Source of the DNA: Mycobacterium asiaticum DSM 44297
GTDB lineage: Bacteria > Actinomycetota > Actinomycetes > Mycobacteriales > Mycobacteriaceae
Assembly: GCF_000613245.1 (NCBI RefSeq)
Contig: NZ_HG964936.1
Location: 318,521-382,520 of the forward strand
Direction: 5' to 3'
Length of the DNA: 64,000 nucleotides
The position numbers were made by a program, and so were the translations under genes. The notes below the pieces were generated by a model that did not search any database, was not told where the DNA came from, and worked only from the letters and a program-made list of their open reading frames with translations. Below, piece after piece: positions 29,286 through 38,895 of the stretch (positions are counted from its first letter, which is position 1; every line of letters begins with the position of its first letter).

Positions 29286-30572
29286 ATGTCCGAAGTTGGC
29301 ACCCCGAAGAGCGCTGAGGCGATTCAGCACGACTGGGACCACAACCCCCGCTGGAAGGGCGTCACCCGCACCTACACGCCGCAGGACGTCGTCGCGCTGC
29401 AGGGGCACGTCGTCGAGGAGCACACCCTGGCCCGCCGCGGCGCCGAGGTGCTCTGGGAGCAGCTGCACGAGATGGACTTCGTCAACGCGCTGGGCGCGCT
29501 GACCGGCAACATGGCCGTCCAGCAGGTGCGTGCCGGCCTCAAGGCCATCTACCTGTCCGGTTGGCAGGTCGCCGGGGACGCGAACCTGTCCGGCCACACC
29601 TACCCCGACCAGAGCCTGTACCCGGCCAACTCGGTGCCGCAGGTCGTCCGTCGCATCAACAACGCGCTGCTGCGCGCCGACGAGATCGCGAAGGTCGAGG
29701 GTGACACCTCCGTTGACAACTGGCTGGCCCCGATCGTCGCCGACGGTGAGGCCGGCTTCGGTGGCGCGCTGAACGTCTACGAGTTGCAGAAGGCGATGAT
29801 CGCCGCCGGTGTCGCCGGTTCGCACTGGGAGGACCAGCTCGCGTCGGAGAAGAAGTGTGGCCACCTTGGTGGCAAGGTGCTCATCCCCACCCAGCAGCAC
29901 ATCCGCACCCTGACCTCCGCCCGGTTGGCGGCCGACGTCGCCGGTGTTCCCACCGTCGTCATCGCCCGTACCGACGCTGAGGCCGCCACGCTGATCACCT
30001 CCGACGTCGACGAGCGGGACCGCCCGTTCATCACCGGCGAGCGCACCAGCGAGGGCTTCTACCGGGTCAAGAACGGCCTCGAGCCCTGCATCGCGCGTGC
30101 CAAGGCCTACGCGCCGTACTCCGACCTGATCTGGATGGAGACCGGTACTCCGGACCTGGAGCTGGCCAAGAAGTTCGCCGAGGGCGTCAAGAGCGAGTTC
30201 CCGGACCAGCTGCTGGCCTACAACTGCTCGCCGTCGTTCAACTGGAAGAAGCACCTCGACGACGACACCATCGCGAAGTTCCAGAAGGAGCTCGGTGCGA
30301 TGGGCTTCAAGTTCCAGTTCATCACGCTGGCCGGCTTCCACGCCCTGAACTACTCGATGTTCGATCTCGCCCACGGCTACGCCCGCAAGCAGATGAGCGC
30401 CTACGTCGAGCTGCAGGAGCGCGAGTTCGCCGCCGAGAGCCGTGGCTACACCGCCACCAAGCACCAGCGCGAGGTGGGTGCGGGTTACTTCGACCGCATC
30501 GCCACCACGGTGGACCCGACCTCGTCGACCACGGCTCTGGCCGGCTCGACCGAAGAGGGCCAGTTCCACTGA
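29286..30572 (+). CDS. icl1: isocitrate lyase
   Basis: 428 residues, identical in length to M. tuberculosis Icl1, from ATG 29286 with AGGAG six bases upstream. Active-site loop [11 protein letters not shown] with catalytic C191. It cleaves isocitrate to glyoxylate and succinate, needed for growth on fatty acids, and serves as methylisocitrate lyase in propionate breakdown. Regulated by RamB, as the upstream motifs suggest. Confidence 0.98.
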   Translation: MSEVGTPKSAEAIQHDWDHNPRWKGVTRTYTPQDVVALQGHVVEEHTLARRGAEVLWEQLHEMDFVNALGALTGNMAVQQVRAGLKAIYLSGWQVAGDANLSGHTYPDQSLYPANSVPQVVRRINNALLRADEIAKVEGDTSVDNWLAPIVADGEAGFGGALNVYELQKAMIAAGVAGSHWEDQLASEKKCGHLGGKVLIPTQQHIRTLTSARLAADVAGVPTVVIARTDAEAATLITSDVDERDRPFITGERTSEGFYRVKNGLEPCIARAKAYAPYSDLIWMETGTPDLELAKKFAEGVKSEFPDQLLAYNCSPSFNWKKHLDDDTIAKFQKELGAMGFKFQFITLAGFHALNYSMFDLAHGYARKQMSAYVELQEREFAAESRGYTATKHQREVGAGYFDRIATTVDPTSSTTALAGSTEEGQFH

Positions 30573-30581
30573 GTTAGTTGC

Positions 30582-30639
30582 CGAGCAGACGCAGAATCGC
30601 ACTGTTGCAGCCCATTAGCTGCGATTCTGCGTCTGCTCG
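30582..30639 (+). terminator. long hairpin after icl1, TRIT-like
   Basis: A perfect 20-bp inverted repeat (30582-30601 with 30620-30639) begins with the arm GAGCAGACGCAGAATCGCA; the loop is 18 bases. It starts 9 bases after the icl1 stop. The terminal GAGCAGAC/GTCTGCTC is shared with hairpins at 59712 and 62239, as in the tuberculosis rho-independent terminator family. Confidence 0.8.
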
Positions 30640-30689
30640 CAAGAGGCCAGTGCCGCGCCGGGCGACCCTCGGCCGGCGCTGAAGTAGCA

Positions 30690-30722
30690 TAGGCCCCGCC
30701 CAGCAACCCTGGGCGGGGCCTA
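30690..30722 (+). terminator. GC-rich hairpin between icl1 and fadB2
   Basis: TAGGCCCCGCCCAG pairs perfectly with CTGGGCGGGGCCTA over 14 bp with a 5-base loop, 46 bases before the fadB2 start. It is either a second terminator for icl1 read-through or an element in the fadB2 leader. Confidence 0.65.
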
Positions 30723-30768
30723 TTGCGGTGCAGCACAATTCGAAATATCGGAGAATCGAGATAAAGCA

Positions 30769-31632
30769 GTGAGCGACACAGCAATTCAGCGGGTCGGTGT
30801 GATCGGCGCAGGACAGATGGGCTCCGGCATCGCTGAGGTGTCGGTGCGCGCGGGCGTCGCGGTGACGGTGTTCGAAACCACCGAAGCGCTGGTGACCGCT
30901 GGGCGCAACCGCATCACCAAGTCCCTGGAGCGCGGTGTCAGCGCCGGCAAGGTCACCGAGCGGGAGCGCGAAAGCGCGCTGAGCCTGCTGACGTTCACCA
31001 CCGATCTCGCTGACCTGGCCGACCGGCAGCTCGTGATCGAGGCGGTCATCGAGGACGAGGCGGTCAAGGCGGGGCTGTTCGCCGAACTCGACCGGGTGAT
31101 CACTGACCCCGACGCAGTGCTGGCCTCGAACACCTCCAGCATCCCGATCATGAAGATCGCCGCCGCCACCCAGAACCCCAAGCGGGTGTTGGGCCTGCAC
31201 TTCTTCAATCCCGTTCCGGTGCTGCCGCTGGTCGAGCTGGTCAGCACGCTGGTCACCGACGAAGTCGCCGCCGCGCGTGTCGAGCAGTTTGCCAGCGAGG
31301 TGCTCGGCAAACAGGTCGTCCGTTGTTCGGATCGATCGGGTTTTGTGGTCAACGCGCTGTTGGTGCCCTACCTGCTCTCCGCGATCCGGATGGTCGAGGC
31401 GGGCTTCGCCACCGTCGAAGACGTCGACAAGGCAGTGGTGGCTGGGCTTTCACACCCGATGGGGCCGCTGAAGCTGTCCGATCTCGTCGGGCTGGACACC
31501 CTCAAGCTGATTGCGGACAAGCTCTACGAAGAGTTCAAGGAACCGCACTACGGCCCACCGCCGCTGCTGCTGCGCATGGTCGAGGCCGGTTTGCTGGGCA
31601 AGAAGTCCGGCCAGGGTTTCTACACCTACTGA
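30769..31632 (+). CDS. fadB2: 3-hydroxybutyryl-CoA dehydrogenase
   Basis: 287 residues from GTG. NAD-binding GVIGAGQMGSGIAEV at the start, the catalytic-histidine segment LGLHFFNPVPVLPLVE, and the C-terminal dimerisation domain ending GKKSGQGFYTY. It interconverts acetoacetyl-CoA and 3-hydroxybutyryl-CoA in fatty-acid breakdown. Two strong hairpins separate it from icl1, so it should have its own promoter. Confidence 0.95.
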   Translation: MSDTAIQRVGVIGAGQMGSGIAEVSVRAGVAVTVFETTEALVTAGRNRITKSLERGVSAGKVTERERESALSLLTFTTDLADLADRQLVIEAVIEDEAVKAGLFAELDRVITDPDAVLASNTSSIPIMKIAAATQNPKRVLGLHFFNPVPVLPLVELVSTLVTDEVAAARVEQFASEVLGKQVVRCSDRSGFVVNALLVPYLLSAIRMVEAGFATVEDVDKAVVAGLSHPMGPLKLSDLVGLDTLKLIADKLYEEFKEPHYGPPPLLLRMVEAGLLGKKSGQGFYTY

Positions 31633-31648
31633 AGAGCTACCTGAGCCA

Positions 31649-32512
31649 TTACTTCGCCAGGGTGAACTGGCAGACGTCGGTGTAGCCCTCGTGGAACAGC
31701 TTCGCGCAGCCGGTCAGGTACTTCATGTACCGGTCGTAGATCTTCTCCGACTGGATGGCGATCGCCTGGTCCCGTCTGGCTTCCAGCGCCGCGGCCCAGA
31801 TCTCCAAGGTCCGCGCGTAGTGCTGTTGCAGCGACTGGATTCGCTGCAAGGTGAAACCCGCTGACGCGGAGTGCTCTTCGACCACCGGGACCGTCGGCAG
31901 GTATCCGCCTGGAAAGATCTCGGCCAGGATGAACTGGCTGAAGTGAACGATCTCGTGGGTCAGCGACAGGCCTTTGGCCCGCGCTTCCTTGAATGTGGGA
32001 CGCACGATGCTGTGCAGCAGCATGACGCCGTCGCTAGGCAGCACTTCGTTGGCCATCTTGAAGAACCGGGGATAGCGCTGCCGTCCGAAGTGCTCGAACG
32101 CCCCGATGCTGACGATCCGGTCCACCGGCTCGTGAAACTTCTCCCAGCCCTCCAGCAACACCCGGGTCGAGCGCGGAGTGTCGAGCTCGTCAAACTTCTG
32201 CTGGACGTGCGCGGCCTGGTTCTCGGACAGGGTGAGGCCGATTACGTTCACGTCGTACTTTTCGATGGCCCGGCGCATGGTCGCGCCCCAGCCGCAGCCG
32301 ATGTCGAGCAGCGTCATCCCCGGCTCGAGGTTCAGTTTGCCTAAGGCCAGGTCGATTTTGGCCAGCTGCGCCTCTTCCAGGGTCATATCGTCACGCTCGA
32401 AGTACGCGCAGCTGTAGGTCTGGGTCGGGTCGAGGAACAGCCGGAAAAATTCATCGGACAGGTCGTAATGCGCCTGAACGTTGCCGAAATGCGGCGTGAG
32501 CTGCACGGCCAT
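31649..32512 (-). CDS. pcaA: mycolic acid cyclopropane synthase PcaA
   Basis: 287 residues, the same as M. tuberculosis PcaA. SAM-binding LLDIGCGWGATM, the catalytic segments SAYF-like YSCAYFERDD and SIGAFEHFG, and the C-terminal CAKLFHEGYTDVCQFTLAK. It makes the proximal cyclopropane of alpha-mycolates. It converges on fadB2 with 16 bases between stops; the umaA gene that separates them in M. tuberculosis is absent. The 248-base gap upstream holds no other gene. Confidence 0.93.
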   Translation of the reverse strand: MAVQLTPHFGNVQAHYDLSDEFFRLFLDPTQTYSCAYFERDDMTLEEAQLAKIDLALGKLNLEPGMTLLDIGCGWGATMRRAIEKYDVNVIGLTLSENQAAHVQQKFDELDTPRSTRVLLEGWEKFHEPVDRIVSIGAFEHFGRQRYPRFFKMANEVLPSDGVMLLHSIVRPTFKEARAKGLSLTHEIVHFSQFILAEIFPGGYLPTVPVVEEHSASAGFTLQRIQSLQQHYARTLEIWAAALEARRDQAIAIQSEKIYDRYMKYLTGCAKLFHEGYTDVCQFTLAK

Positions 32513-32760
32513 AACGATTTCAGCCTTTCTGTTTACCGGGGTGCGCGCTCACGAGCCTCGGATGCCGCGCACCGCCCGGTGCATTCCATGCATGCTAGCC
32601 GCTGCGGATGTGTGCGTCCCCCTCGTCATCGTGGCGCCGCCCGCCAGTGGATTCACAGCGAGCCGGCGTCCAAGCCGGTGGGCTGCCGTTACATACCGGA
32701 AACAGGCCGGGCATCGGTCCTTCGCGCCATGGCAAATGTCACACGGCCGAACGCGGAGCG

Positions 32761-33474
32761 CTAACCCTCCCGTTGCTGCTGCCACGCCGGCACGATCGGC
32801 GACGGATGCGGCTGTGCCCGAAACTTCTCCAGCGATCCGCCCGCTTCGACGATTCCGCACAGCGCGCTCCAGCTCAGCATCGTCAGATAGTCGATCAGTT
32901 CGTCGCTGCTCATCCTCGGATTCGACATCCAGGAGTGGGTGGCCAATTGAACCCCACCGACGATCAGGTAGGCCCAGGGCTCGACGCCGCCGGTGTCCAG
33001 GCCCGCCTCCTGCATGCGGCGGCGCAGCATCACCGCGATCATCCGCGCGATGATCCGCTCGGAGTCCGCGATCACCTTGCTCTTGCTGCCCGAACTGTTG
33101 GCCATCACGAAGCCGTACGGCTCCGGCTCGGCGGCCATGGTCTCGACGTAAACCCGGATCACCTCGCGGGTCAGGTCGTAGCCGTCCAGGTTCGACGACA
33201 GCGCCGCGGCCATGTTGGGAATCAGGGTGGTCTGGGCGAACCGCATCATCACAGCCGTCGTCAGGTCGTTTTTGTCGACGAAGTAGCGGTAAAGCACCGT
33301 CTTGGATACGCCGATCTCCGCGGCAATCTCGTCCATGCTCAAAAATCGGCTCTGCCGACGGATCGCTTCGATCGTGCCGTCCACCAACTCGTTGCGTCGG
33401 TCCACCTTATGTTGGTGCCAACGCCGCTTTCGGCCATCGGTCTTGGCGGCCCGAGCCGGGAGTTGTTGTGCCAC
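32761..33474 (-). CDS. TetR family regulator (Rv0472c-like)
   Basis: 237 residues from GTG 33474 (MAQQLPARAAKTDGRKRR). The HTH at about 38-85 reads SMDEIAAEIGVSKTVLYRYFVDKNDL, almost identical to M. tuberculosis Rv0472c. A GGGAAA stretch lies about 10 bases upstream; an in-frame ATG at 33504 is an alternative start. It is divergent from the DUF445 gene. No target is known. Confidence 0.9.
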   Translation of the reverse strand: MAQQLPARAAKTDGRKRRWHQHKVDRRNELVDGTIEAIRRQSRFLSMDEIAAEIGVSKTVLYRYFVDKNDLTTAVMMRFAQTTLIPNMAAALSSNLDGYDLTREVIRVYVETMAAEPEPYGFVMANSSGSKSKVIADSERIIARMIAVMLRRRMQEAGLDTGGVEPWAYLIVGGVQLATHSWMSNPRMSSDELIDYLTMLSWSALCGIVEAGGSLEKFRAQPHPSPIVPAWQQQREG

Positions 33475-33599
33475 TGTCGCGATTTCCCATTCACTACATA
33501 GACGCATCGATACTACGGCTTGCAGGGGCGCTCTGTGCCGATCCCAAGGCGCGCGTGAGTGCTTGTGAACAGTGTGGGTAACACTAACCGGTGGTTTCG

Positions 33600-34982
33600 A
33601 TGACGGATGATGGTGTGGTGGCACACAGAGCCGATAGCCCGGGCCCGGTGCGGGGACCCGGTCCCGGCGCGGGATCACCCGGCGGGCGGCAGAACCGGCC
33701 CTCGTTGGCGGAGTCGTTCGCCGGGGCCGACGCCGGAGCCGACGCCGAGCGCAGGACCGCACTGCGCCGGATGAAGGTGGTGGCGCTGAGCTTCCTGGTC
33801 GGCGCCACCGTGGTGTTTCTGGCTTGCCGGTGGGCCAATGCGCACGGCACCGCGCCCGCGTGGGTCGGCTACGTCGGGGCCGCCGCGGAGGCCGGCATGG
33901 TGGGTGCGCTGGCGGACTGGTTCGCCGTCACCGCTCTGTTCAAGCATCCACTCGGAATCCCGATCCCGCACACGGCGATCATCAAACGCAAGAAAGACCA
34001 GCTCGGGGAGGGTCTGGGCACCTTCGTGCGGGAGAACTTCCTGTCCCCCGAAGTCGTCGAGACCAAGCTGCGCGATGCCGAAGTGCCCAGCCGGCTGGGC
34101 AAGTGGCTGGCCGAACCGGCACACGCCCAGCGGGTGGCCGCCGAGACGTCAACGGTCCTGCGGGTGCTGGTCGAGCTGTTGCGGGACGAAGACGTCCAAC
34201 AGGTGATCGACCGGATGATCGTGCGGCGCATCGCCGAACCGCAGTGGGGCCCGCCGGTGGGTCGCGTCCTGCAGACTCTGCTGGCCGAGAACCGCCAGGA
34301 GGCATTGATTCAACTGCTGGCCGATCGGGCGTTCCAATGGTCGCTCAACGCCGGCGTGGTGATTCAGCGCGTCGTGGAGCGCGACTCGCCGACCTGGTCC
34401 CCCCGGTTCGTCGATCATCTGGTCGGGGATCGCATCCACCGCGAGCTGATGGACTTCACCGACAAGGTGCGTCGCAATCCCGATCACGAACTGCGCCGCT
34501 CGGCGACCCGGTTCCTGTTCGAGTTCGCTGACGACCTGCAAAACGACCCGGACACCATCGCCCGTGCCGATGCCGTCAAGGAGCAGTTGATGGCGCGCGA
34601 AGAGGTGGCCAATGCCGCCGCGACCGCGTGGAAGACGCTCAAGCGTCTGGTCCTCGAGGGCGTGGACGACCCGTCCAGCGCACTACGCAGCCGCATCGCC
34701 GACGCCGTGATCCAGATCGGTGAGTCGCTGCGCGACGATGCCGATCTGCGGGACAAGGTCGACAACTGGATGGTGCGCGGCGCCCAGCACCTGGTTTCGC
34801 AATATGGGGTAGAGATCACAGCGATCATTACCGAGACGATCGAGCGGTGGGATGCCCAGGAGGCAAGCCGTCGGATCGAGCTGCATGTGGGCCGTGACCT
34901 GCAGTTTATCCGCATCAACGGGACCGTCGTCGGCGCGTTGGCGGGCCTGGCGATCTATACCATCGCCCAGTTGCTGTTCTGA
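33600..34982 (+). CDS. DUF445 family membrane protein (Rv0473-like)
   Basis: 460 residues from ATG 33600 (GTG 33591 is also possible). Basic, glycine-rich N-terminus, a membrane helix at about 62-80, then GMVGALADWFAVTALFKHPLGIPIPHTAIIKRKKDQLGEGLG, the DUF445 hallmark. A long helical cytoplasmic or periplasmic stretch follows and a C-terminal membrane anchor (about 440-460). Function unknown; the family includes YjiN and YheB. Confidence 0.9.
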   Translation: MTDDGVVAHRADSPGPVRGPGPGAGSPGGRQNRPSLAESFAGADAGADAERRTALRRMKVVALSFLVGATVVFLACRWANAHGTAPAWVGYVGAAAEAGMVGALADWFAVTALFKHPLGIPIPHTAIIKRKKDQLGEGLGTFVRENFLSPEVVETKLRDAEVPSRLGKWLAEPAHAQRVAAETSTVLRVLVELLRDEDVQQVIDRMIVRRIAEPQWGPPVGRVLQTLLAENRQEALIQLLADRAFQWSLNAGVVIQRVVERDSPTWSPRFVDHLVGDRIHRELMDFTDKVRRNPDHELRRSATRFLFEFADDLQNDPDTIARADAVKEQLMAREEVANAAATAWKTLKRLVLEGVDDPSSALRSRIADAVIQIGESLRDDADLRDKVDNWMVRGAQHLVSQYGVEITAIITETIERWDAQEASRRIELHVGRDLQFIRINGTVVGALAGLAIYTIAQLLF

Positions 34983-34998
34983 GACGGTGCTAACATGC

Positions 34999-35014
34999 GC
35001 TTGCAATAGCAAGC
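34999..35014. promoter_or_regulatory. perfect palindrome GCTTGC-AATA-GCAAGC, putative operator of the XRE gene
   Basis: A 6-bp arm inverted repeat lies 56 bases upstream of the start of the XRE-type regulator at 35070. TTGC-N4-GCAA is a common form of XRE-family operator, so autoregulation is a reasonable inference. Confidence 0.5.
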
Positions 35015-35069
35015 ACTCCTCCGTAGCCTGGTGGCCGTAAGCAAACAACCACCAACGAGGAGTGCACCA

Positions 35070-35486
35070 ATGCCGCCGGAGGAGAAGCTGGGCACCAAGG
35101 TGTCCACCAAGGCTTCTGACATCGGTAGCTTCATCAGGGCGCAGCGTGAGACGGCACAGGTATCGATGCGTCAGCTGGCCGAAAGGTCGGGTGTCAGCAA
35201 CCCTTATCTGAGTCAGGTAGAGCGCGGCCTGCGCAAGCCGTCGGCCGACGTCTTGCGCCAGATCGCCAAGGCGCTGCGGGTCTCGGCCGAGGTTCTCTAC
35301 GTGCAAGCCGGGATCCTCGAACCGCGCGATTCCAGCCAGGTCCGCGACGCGATCGTCACCGACACGGCGATCACCGAAACCCAGAAGCAGGTGCTGCTGG
35401 ATACCTACGAGTCGTTCCTGCAGCAGAACGAGGCCAATGGTGCGCAGTGTCAGGGCGATTCTGGCACCGAACAGATCGAAGGCTGA
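35070..35486 (+). CDS. XRE family transcriptional regulator (Rv0474-like)
   Basis: 138 residues from ATG 35070, which has AGGAG seven bases before it and gives the same MPPEEKL start as the M. tuberculosis protein. HTH at about 18-70 (SMRQLAERSGVSNPYLSQVERGLRKPSADVL). Short helical C-terminal tail. In M. tuberculosis it has been described as a copper-responsive regulator; no copper motif is visible here. A palindrome upstream may be its operator. Confidence 0.92.
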   Translation: MPPEEKLGTKVSTKASDIGSFIRAQRETAQVSMRQLAERSGVSNPYLSQVERGLRKPSADVLRQIAKALRVSAEVLYVQAGILEPRDSSQVRDAIVTDTAITETQKQVLLDTYESFLQQNEANGAQCQGDSGTEQIEG

Positions 35487-35703
35487 TCGGTCGATCGTTT
35501 CGGCAGCGCGCCTCGATCGACTACAGACCATCAAGCGACCCGGCCAATCAGGAGGTTTTCTGCAAGTCGCGAGCCAATGTCAATAAGCGGGTCTTGACTC
35601 CCCTCTTAGGTCCCCTAGGAACTCTCTGGGAGCCGCCACTTGCACCAACTTCCAAACCTTTCAGGAAATAACGCCGATATCGAAAACAGAGAAAGGAAAC
35701 ATC

Positions 35704-36351
35704 ATGGCTGAGAACACGAACATCGAGGACCTCAAGGCTCCGCTGCTTGCTGCGCTTGGCGCGGCCGACCTGGCTCTGGCCACCGTCAATGACCTGATCG
35801 TGACCCTGCGGGAGCGCGCCGGGGAGACCCGTACCAACCTGCGCGAGCGCGCCGAAGAGACCCGCACCGACACTCGCAGCCGCGTCGAGGAGAGCCGTGC
35901 TCGCCTGACCAAGCTGCAGGAGGACCTCCCCGAGCAGTTCAGCGAGCTGCGTGAGCGCTTCACCGCCGAGGAGCTGCGCAAGGCCGCCGAGGGCTACGTG
36001 GAGGCCGCCACCAGCCGGTACAACGAACTGGTCGAGCGCGGCGAGGCCGCTCTCGAGCGGCTCCGCAGCCAGTCGGCGTTCGAGGACGCCTCCGCGCGTG
36101 CCGAGGGGTACGTCGACCAGGCTGTCGAGCTGACCCAGGAGGCGCTGGGCACCGTTGCGACCCAGACGCGCGCCGTGGGTGAGCGGGCCGCCAAGCTGGT
36201 CGGCATCGAGCTGCCGAAGAAGGCTGAGGCCGCCGCGCCGGCCAAGAAGGCTGCGCCGGCTCCGGCCGCCAAGAAGGCTCCCGCCAAGAAGGCCCCGGCC
36301 AAGAAGGCCCCGGCCAAGAAGGCTGCGGCCAAGAAGGTCACCCAGAAGTAA
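35704..36351 (+). CDS. hbhA: heparin-binding haemagglutinin HbhA
   Basis: 215 residues. A short N-terminal hydrophobic stretch (about 10-30), a long coiled coil rich in Arg and Glu (about 35-165), and the C-terminal heparin-binding tail of repeated [12 protein letters not shown] (about 178-215). It is a surface adhesin for epithelial cells and its lysines are methylated in other species. Good Shine-Dalgarno AAAGGA before the ATG. Followed by a strong hairpin. Confidence 0.97.
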   Translation: MAENTNIEDLKAPLLAALGAADLALATVNDLIVTLRERAGETRTNLRERAEETRTDTRSRVEESRARLTKLQEDLPEQFSELRERFTAEELRKAAEGYVEAATSRYNELVERGEAALERLRSQSAFEDASARAEGYVDQAVELTQEALGTVATQTRAVGERAAKLVGIELPKKAEAAAPAKKAAPAPAAKKAPAKKAPAKKAPAKKAAAKKVTQK

Positions 36352-36375
36352 CTCGGGGATCCGAGAGACTCCGCT

Positions 36376-36413
36376 CGACTCCGGGTCGCCCCAGCTGGGG
36401 TGGCCCGGAGTCG
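36376..36413 (+). terminator. hairpin after hbhA
   Basis: CGACTCCGGG pairs with CCCGGAGTCG, with an inner CCCCAGCTGGGG palindrome. It begins 25 bases after the hbhA stop. Confidence 0.7.
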
Positions 36414-36441
36414 ACGTTTCCAGCGTGGCCCGCATAGTCTT

Positions 36442-36732
36442 ATGGGCGTGCGCGCCGTGAGTATCGTCCTCTACGTCTTGCAGGTCGCTGTCTTGGTGAC
36501 GGCGGTGTATGCGTTCGTGCATGCGGCTATGCAGCGTTCCGACGCGTACACCGCGGCCGAAAAGCTCACCAAGCCAGTGTGGCTGGTGATGCTCGGCGGC
36601 GCGGTGGCGCTCTCCTCGATCCTTGGCGTTGTGTTCGGGGTGCTTGGGGTGGCGCTTGCTGCCGTTGCGACGGGCGTATATCTGGTGGACGTCCGGCCGA
36701 AGCTCCTCGAAGTGCAGGGCAAGTCGCACTAG
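36442..36732 (+). CDS. DUF2516 membrane protein (Rv0476-like)
   Basis: 96 residues from ATG 36442 (GTG 36448 is an alternative). Two or three hydrophobic helices at about 6-24, 38-62 and 65-85, ending [15 protein letters not shown], which is nearly identical to the M. tuberculosis protein. Function unknown. It begins 29 bases after the hbhA hairpin and 3 bases separate it from the next gene. Confidence 0.82.
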   Translation: MGVRAVSIVLYVLQVAVLVTAVYAFVHAAMQRSDAYTAAEKLTKPVWLVMLGGAVALSSILGVVFGVLGVALAAVATGVYLVDVRPKLLEVQGKSH

Positions 36733-36735
36733 CGG

Positions 36736-37182
36736 ATGAAATTCCTGCTGTTGGCGTCGACGTTGGCGCTGCTCTCGATGCCGGGCGTCTTATCCGCTGT
36801 ACCCGCCACAGCCGATCCCGGTGCGGCTGACTCGGCGGGCTCGTCCGGGCCCGGCCACGCACCGCCATACGTCGACCACACCGAATGGGTGTCCTGGGGG
36901 CGGGGATCCAGCCTGCGCGTCTACCCGACGCCCTCGGGGCGCCTCGCGTCCACTTCCGGTAATGGGCAGGCCGTCGAGGAGGCCTGGGCTGAAGTTCTGT
37001 CGCTGGCACCCAACGGCGATACCCCCGGCATGCGCGCGCAATTCGTCTGTCACTGGCGCTTCGCCGAGACCGTGCAGCCCGGGAAGACCAGCTGGAATCT
37101 CGAGCCTTGGCGCCCGGTGGTCGACGACGCCGAGATGGTGGCGGCCGGGTGCAACCCCGGCAGCCCGGAAGAACCGTTCTGA
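36736..37182 (+). CDS. secreted DUF2599-like protein (Rv0477-like)
   Basis: 148 residues: signal peptide (about 1-26, cleavage after ATA), a proline-glycine linker, then a domain with two cysteines (QFVCHWRF and AAGCNPG). Same length as in M. tuberculosis. Its stop overlaps the deoC start (TGATG), so it is translated with deoC although no functional link is known. Confidence 0.85.
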   Translation: MKFLLLASTLALLSMPGVLSAVPATADPGAADSAGSSGPGHAPPYVDHTEWVSWGRGSSLRVYPTPSGRLASTSGNGQAVEEAWAEVLSLAPNGDTPGMRAQFVCHWRFAETVQPGKTSWNLEPWRPVVDDAEMVAAGCNPGSPEEPF

Positions 37183-37862
37183 TGCCGGTCAGTCCGAGCC
37201 GGCAGCAGCTGGCCGCGCTGGTCGACCACACCCTCCTCAAGCCGGAGGCCACTCCTGCCGACGTGGCAGCACTGGTGGGCGAGGCCGCCGAACTGGGCGC
37301 GTACGCGGTCTGCGTATCGCCGTCGATGGTGCCGGTCGCCGTCGACAGCGGCGAGGTCCTGGTTGCGGCGGTAGCCGGTTTTCCGTCCGGCAAGCATGTG
37401 TCGGCGATCAAGGCGCGGGAAGCCGCCGCGGCGGTGGCCGCCGGCGCGGGCGAGATCGACATGGTGATCGACGTCGGGGCCGCGTTGGCCGGCGCGCTCG
37501 ATGCCGTGCGGTCAGACATCGTGGCGGTGCGTGACGCGACGGACGGCGCCGTGCTGAAGGTGATCGTGGAGTCGGCTGTGATCCTGGCTCACGCGGACGA
37601 ACGCATGCTGAGCGATGTGTGCCGGGTCGCGGCGCACGCGGGCGCGGACTTCGTGAAGACCTCCACCGGCTTCCATCCCGCCGGCGGGGCAAGCGTGCGG
37701 GCGGTCGAGGTAATGGCCGCGACCGTTGGCGGGCGGCTGGGCGTCAAGGCCAGCGGCGGCATCCGTACCGCCGCTGACGCCCTGGCGATGCTGGACGCAG
37801 GCGCCACCCGGTTGGGCCTATCCGGCACCCGCGTCGTGCTGGATGGGCTCAGCCGCGGCTGA
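37182..37862 (+). CDS. deoC: deoxyribose-phosphate aldolase
   Basis: 226 residues, TIM barrel. Schiff-base lysine K159 in DFVKTSTGF, the proton-relay lysine K189 in [10 protein letters not shown] and the aspartate in MVIDVGA (D97). It splits 2-deoxyribose-5-phosphate into glyceraldehyde-3-phosphate and acetaldehyde. The ATG is embedded in the stop of the preceding gene; an earlier in-frame start would lie inside that gene and is rejected. Confidence 0.96.
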   Translation: MPVSPSRQQLAALVDHTLLKPEATPADVAALVGEAAELGAYAVCVSPSMVPVAVDSGEVLVAAVAGFPSGKHVSAIKAREAAAAVAAGAGEIDMVIDVGAALAGALDAVRSDIVAVRDATDGAVLKVIVESAVILAHADERMLSDVCRVAAHAGADFVKTSTGFHPAGGASVRAVEVMAATVGGRLGVKASGGIRTAADALAMLDAGATRLGLSGTRVVLDGLSRG

Positions 37863-37864
37863 AC

Positions 37865-38895
37865 TCACAGATCGGCGAAGCAGGGATCGGTCTCGCCGGC
37901 CGGGATGGTGGCGTTGCGGCTGGAGAAGTGACTCGTGACGCCGCTATCAGTGACCTGCACGCTGTCGGCGCGAATGCCGAGCGGGAACTTCTTGGTCAGG
38001 CCGGAGGTGTACTCGTCCAGCGAGGACTGCACGGATTCCTTGGGCAACGAGAATCCCAGCGTGTTGAAGCTGACGATCTCCAGCCTGAACCCGCCGTCGG
38101 ACACCACGGGCTTGGCGACGATGTCGTTCAACAACCCCTTGAGCTCTACGGTCTGATCCTGCGGATGGGTGGTGACGCTGCTGGTGACGAACTCGCCCAA
38201 AATCGGGATCGCGTTCTGCACGGTCTCTTTGATGCCTTGCGACGTCCAGGTGATGGTGGCGTCGATCGCGCCGATCGTGCCTTTGGAGTCAGGGGTCTTG
38301 TCCAGCTTGATGTCCTGGACGCTGAGCTGCAGCTTCATGCCCTTGGCGTCGCGGATCTGGTTACCGGCTGTCTCGACCGTGATGTTGGTGTAGTGGTCGG
38401 TGAGCACCTGCCATGTCACCAGTGGCGTCACCCCGAACGACGCGGTCGCCTGGTCTTTCGTCACGCAAGCCGCGGCCGCCGCGATCTTGTTGTTGGCCTC
38501 GTGGCGCACGTACAGCTCGGTGCCGATGAGCCCCGCGACTACCAGCGCGAACACGATGATCAAGACGAGCAGGATCGACAGCGGATCGCGCAGTCTGCGC
38601 TTTTTCTTTTTGACCTCGCCCGCGTCGTCCTGGGGCCGGCCGATCGGTGTGGTGCGGTCGGCTGACAGGCCGGGTGGCGGCGTGTGAATGCGTCTGGTGT
38701 CGGCATTGGCCGCTGCCAGCTCCTCCGTCGGCTGTTGCGGCTGGCCGGGGGCGGCTGGTACCGGGGTCCGCCGGGATGTAGCCGTCCCCCCTGGGGACCA
38801 GCGCCGGGTGCCGGGGGTCGGCCGAGTGGGCCTTGATCGCCCGGACGCGCCCAACCCGATGGGCCTTCGTTTCGTGGTCCCTGCGGAGTCGTCAC
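37865..38895 (-). pseudogene. DUF2993 membrane protein (Rv0479c-like), apparent single-base frameshift near the N-terminus
   Basis: The C-terminal 300 or so residues are intact: a KKKKRR stop-transfer, one transmembrane helix (SILLVLIIVFALVVAGLIG) and a DUF2993 lipid-binding-like domain. The natural start is the GTG at 38895, whose GTGA overlaps the stop of the nitrilase gene and gives MTTPQGPRNEGPSGWARPGDQG, matching the M. tuberculosis N-terminus. That frame is one base out of register with the C-terminal frame. Adding one G to the G5 run at 38747-38751 would join them (PPPGQPQQPTEE). Either a true mutation or a homopolymer sequencing error. No good start exists in the C-terminal frame between the shift and the membrane helix. 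Confidence 0.72.
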
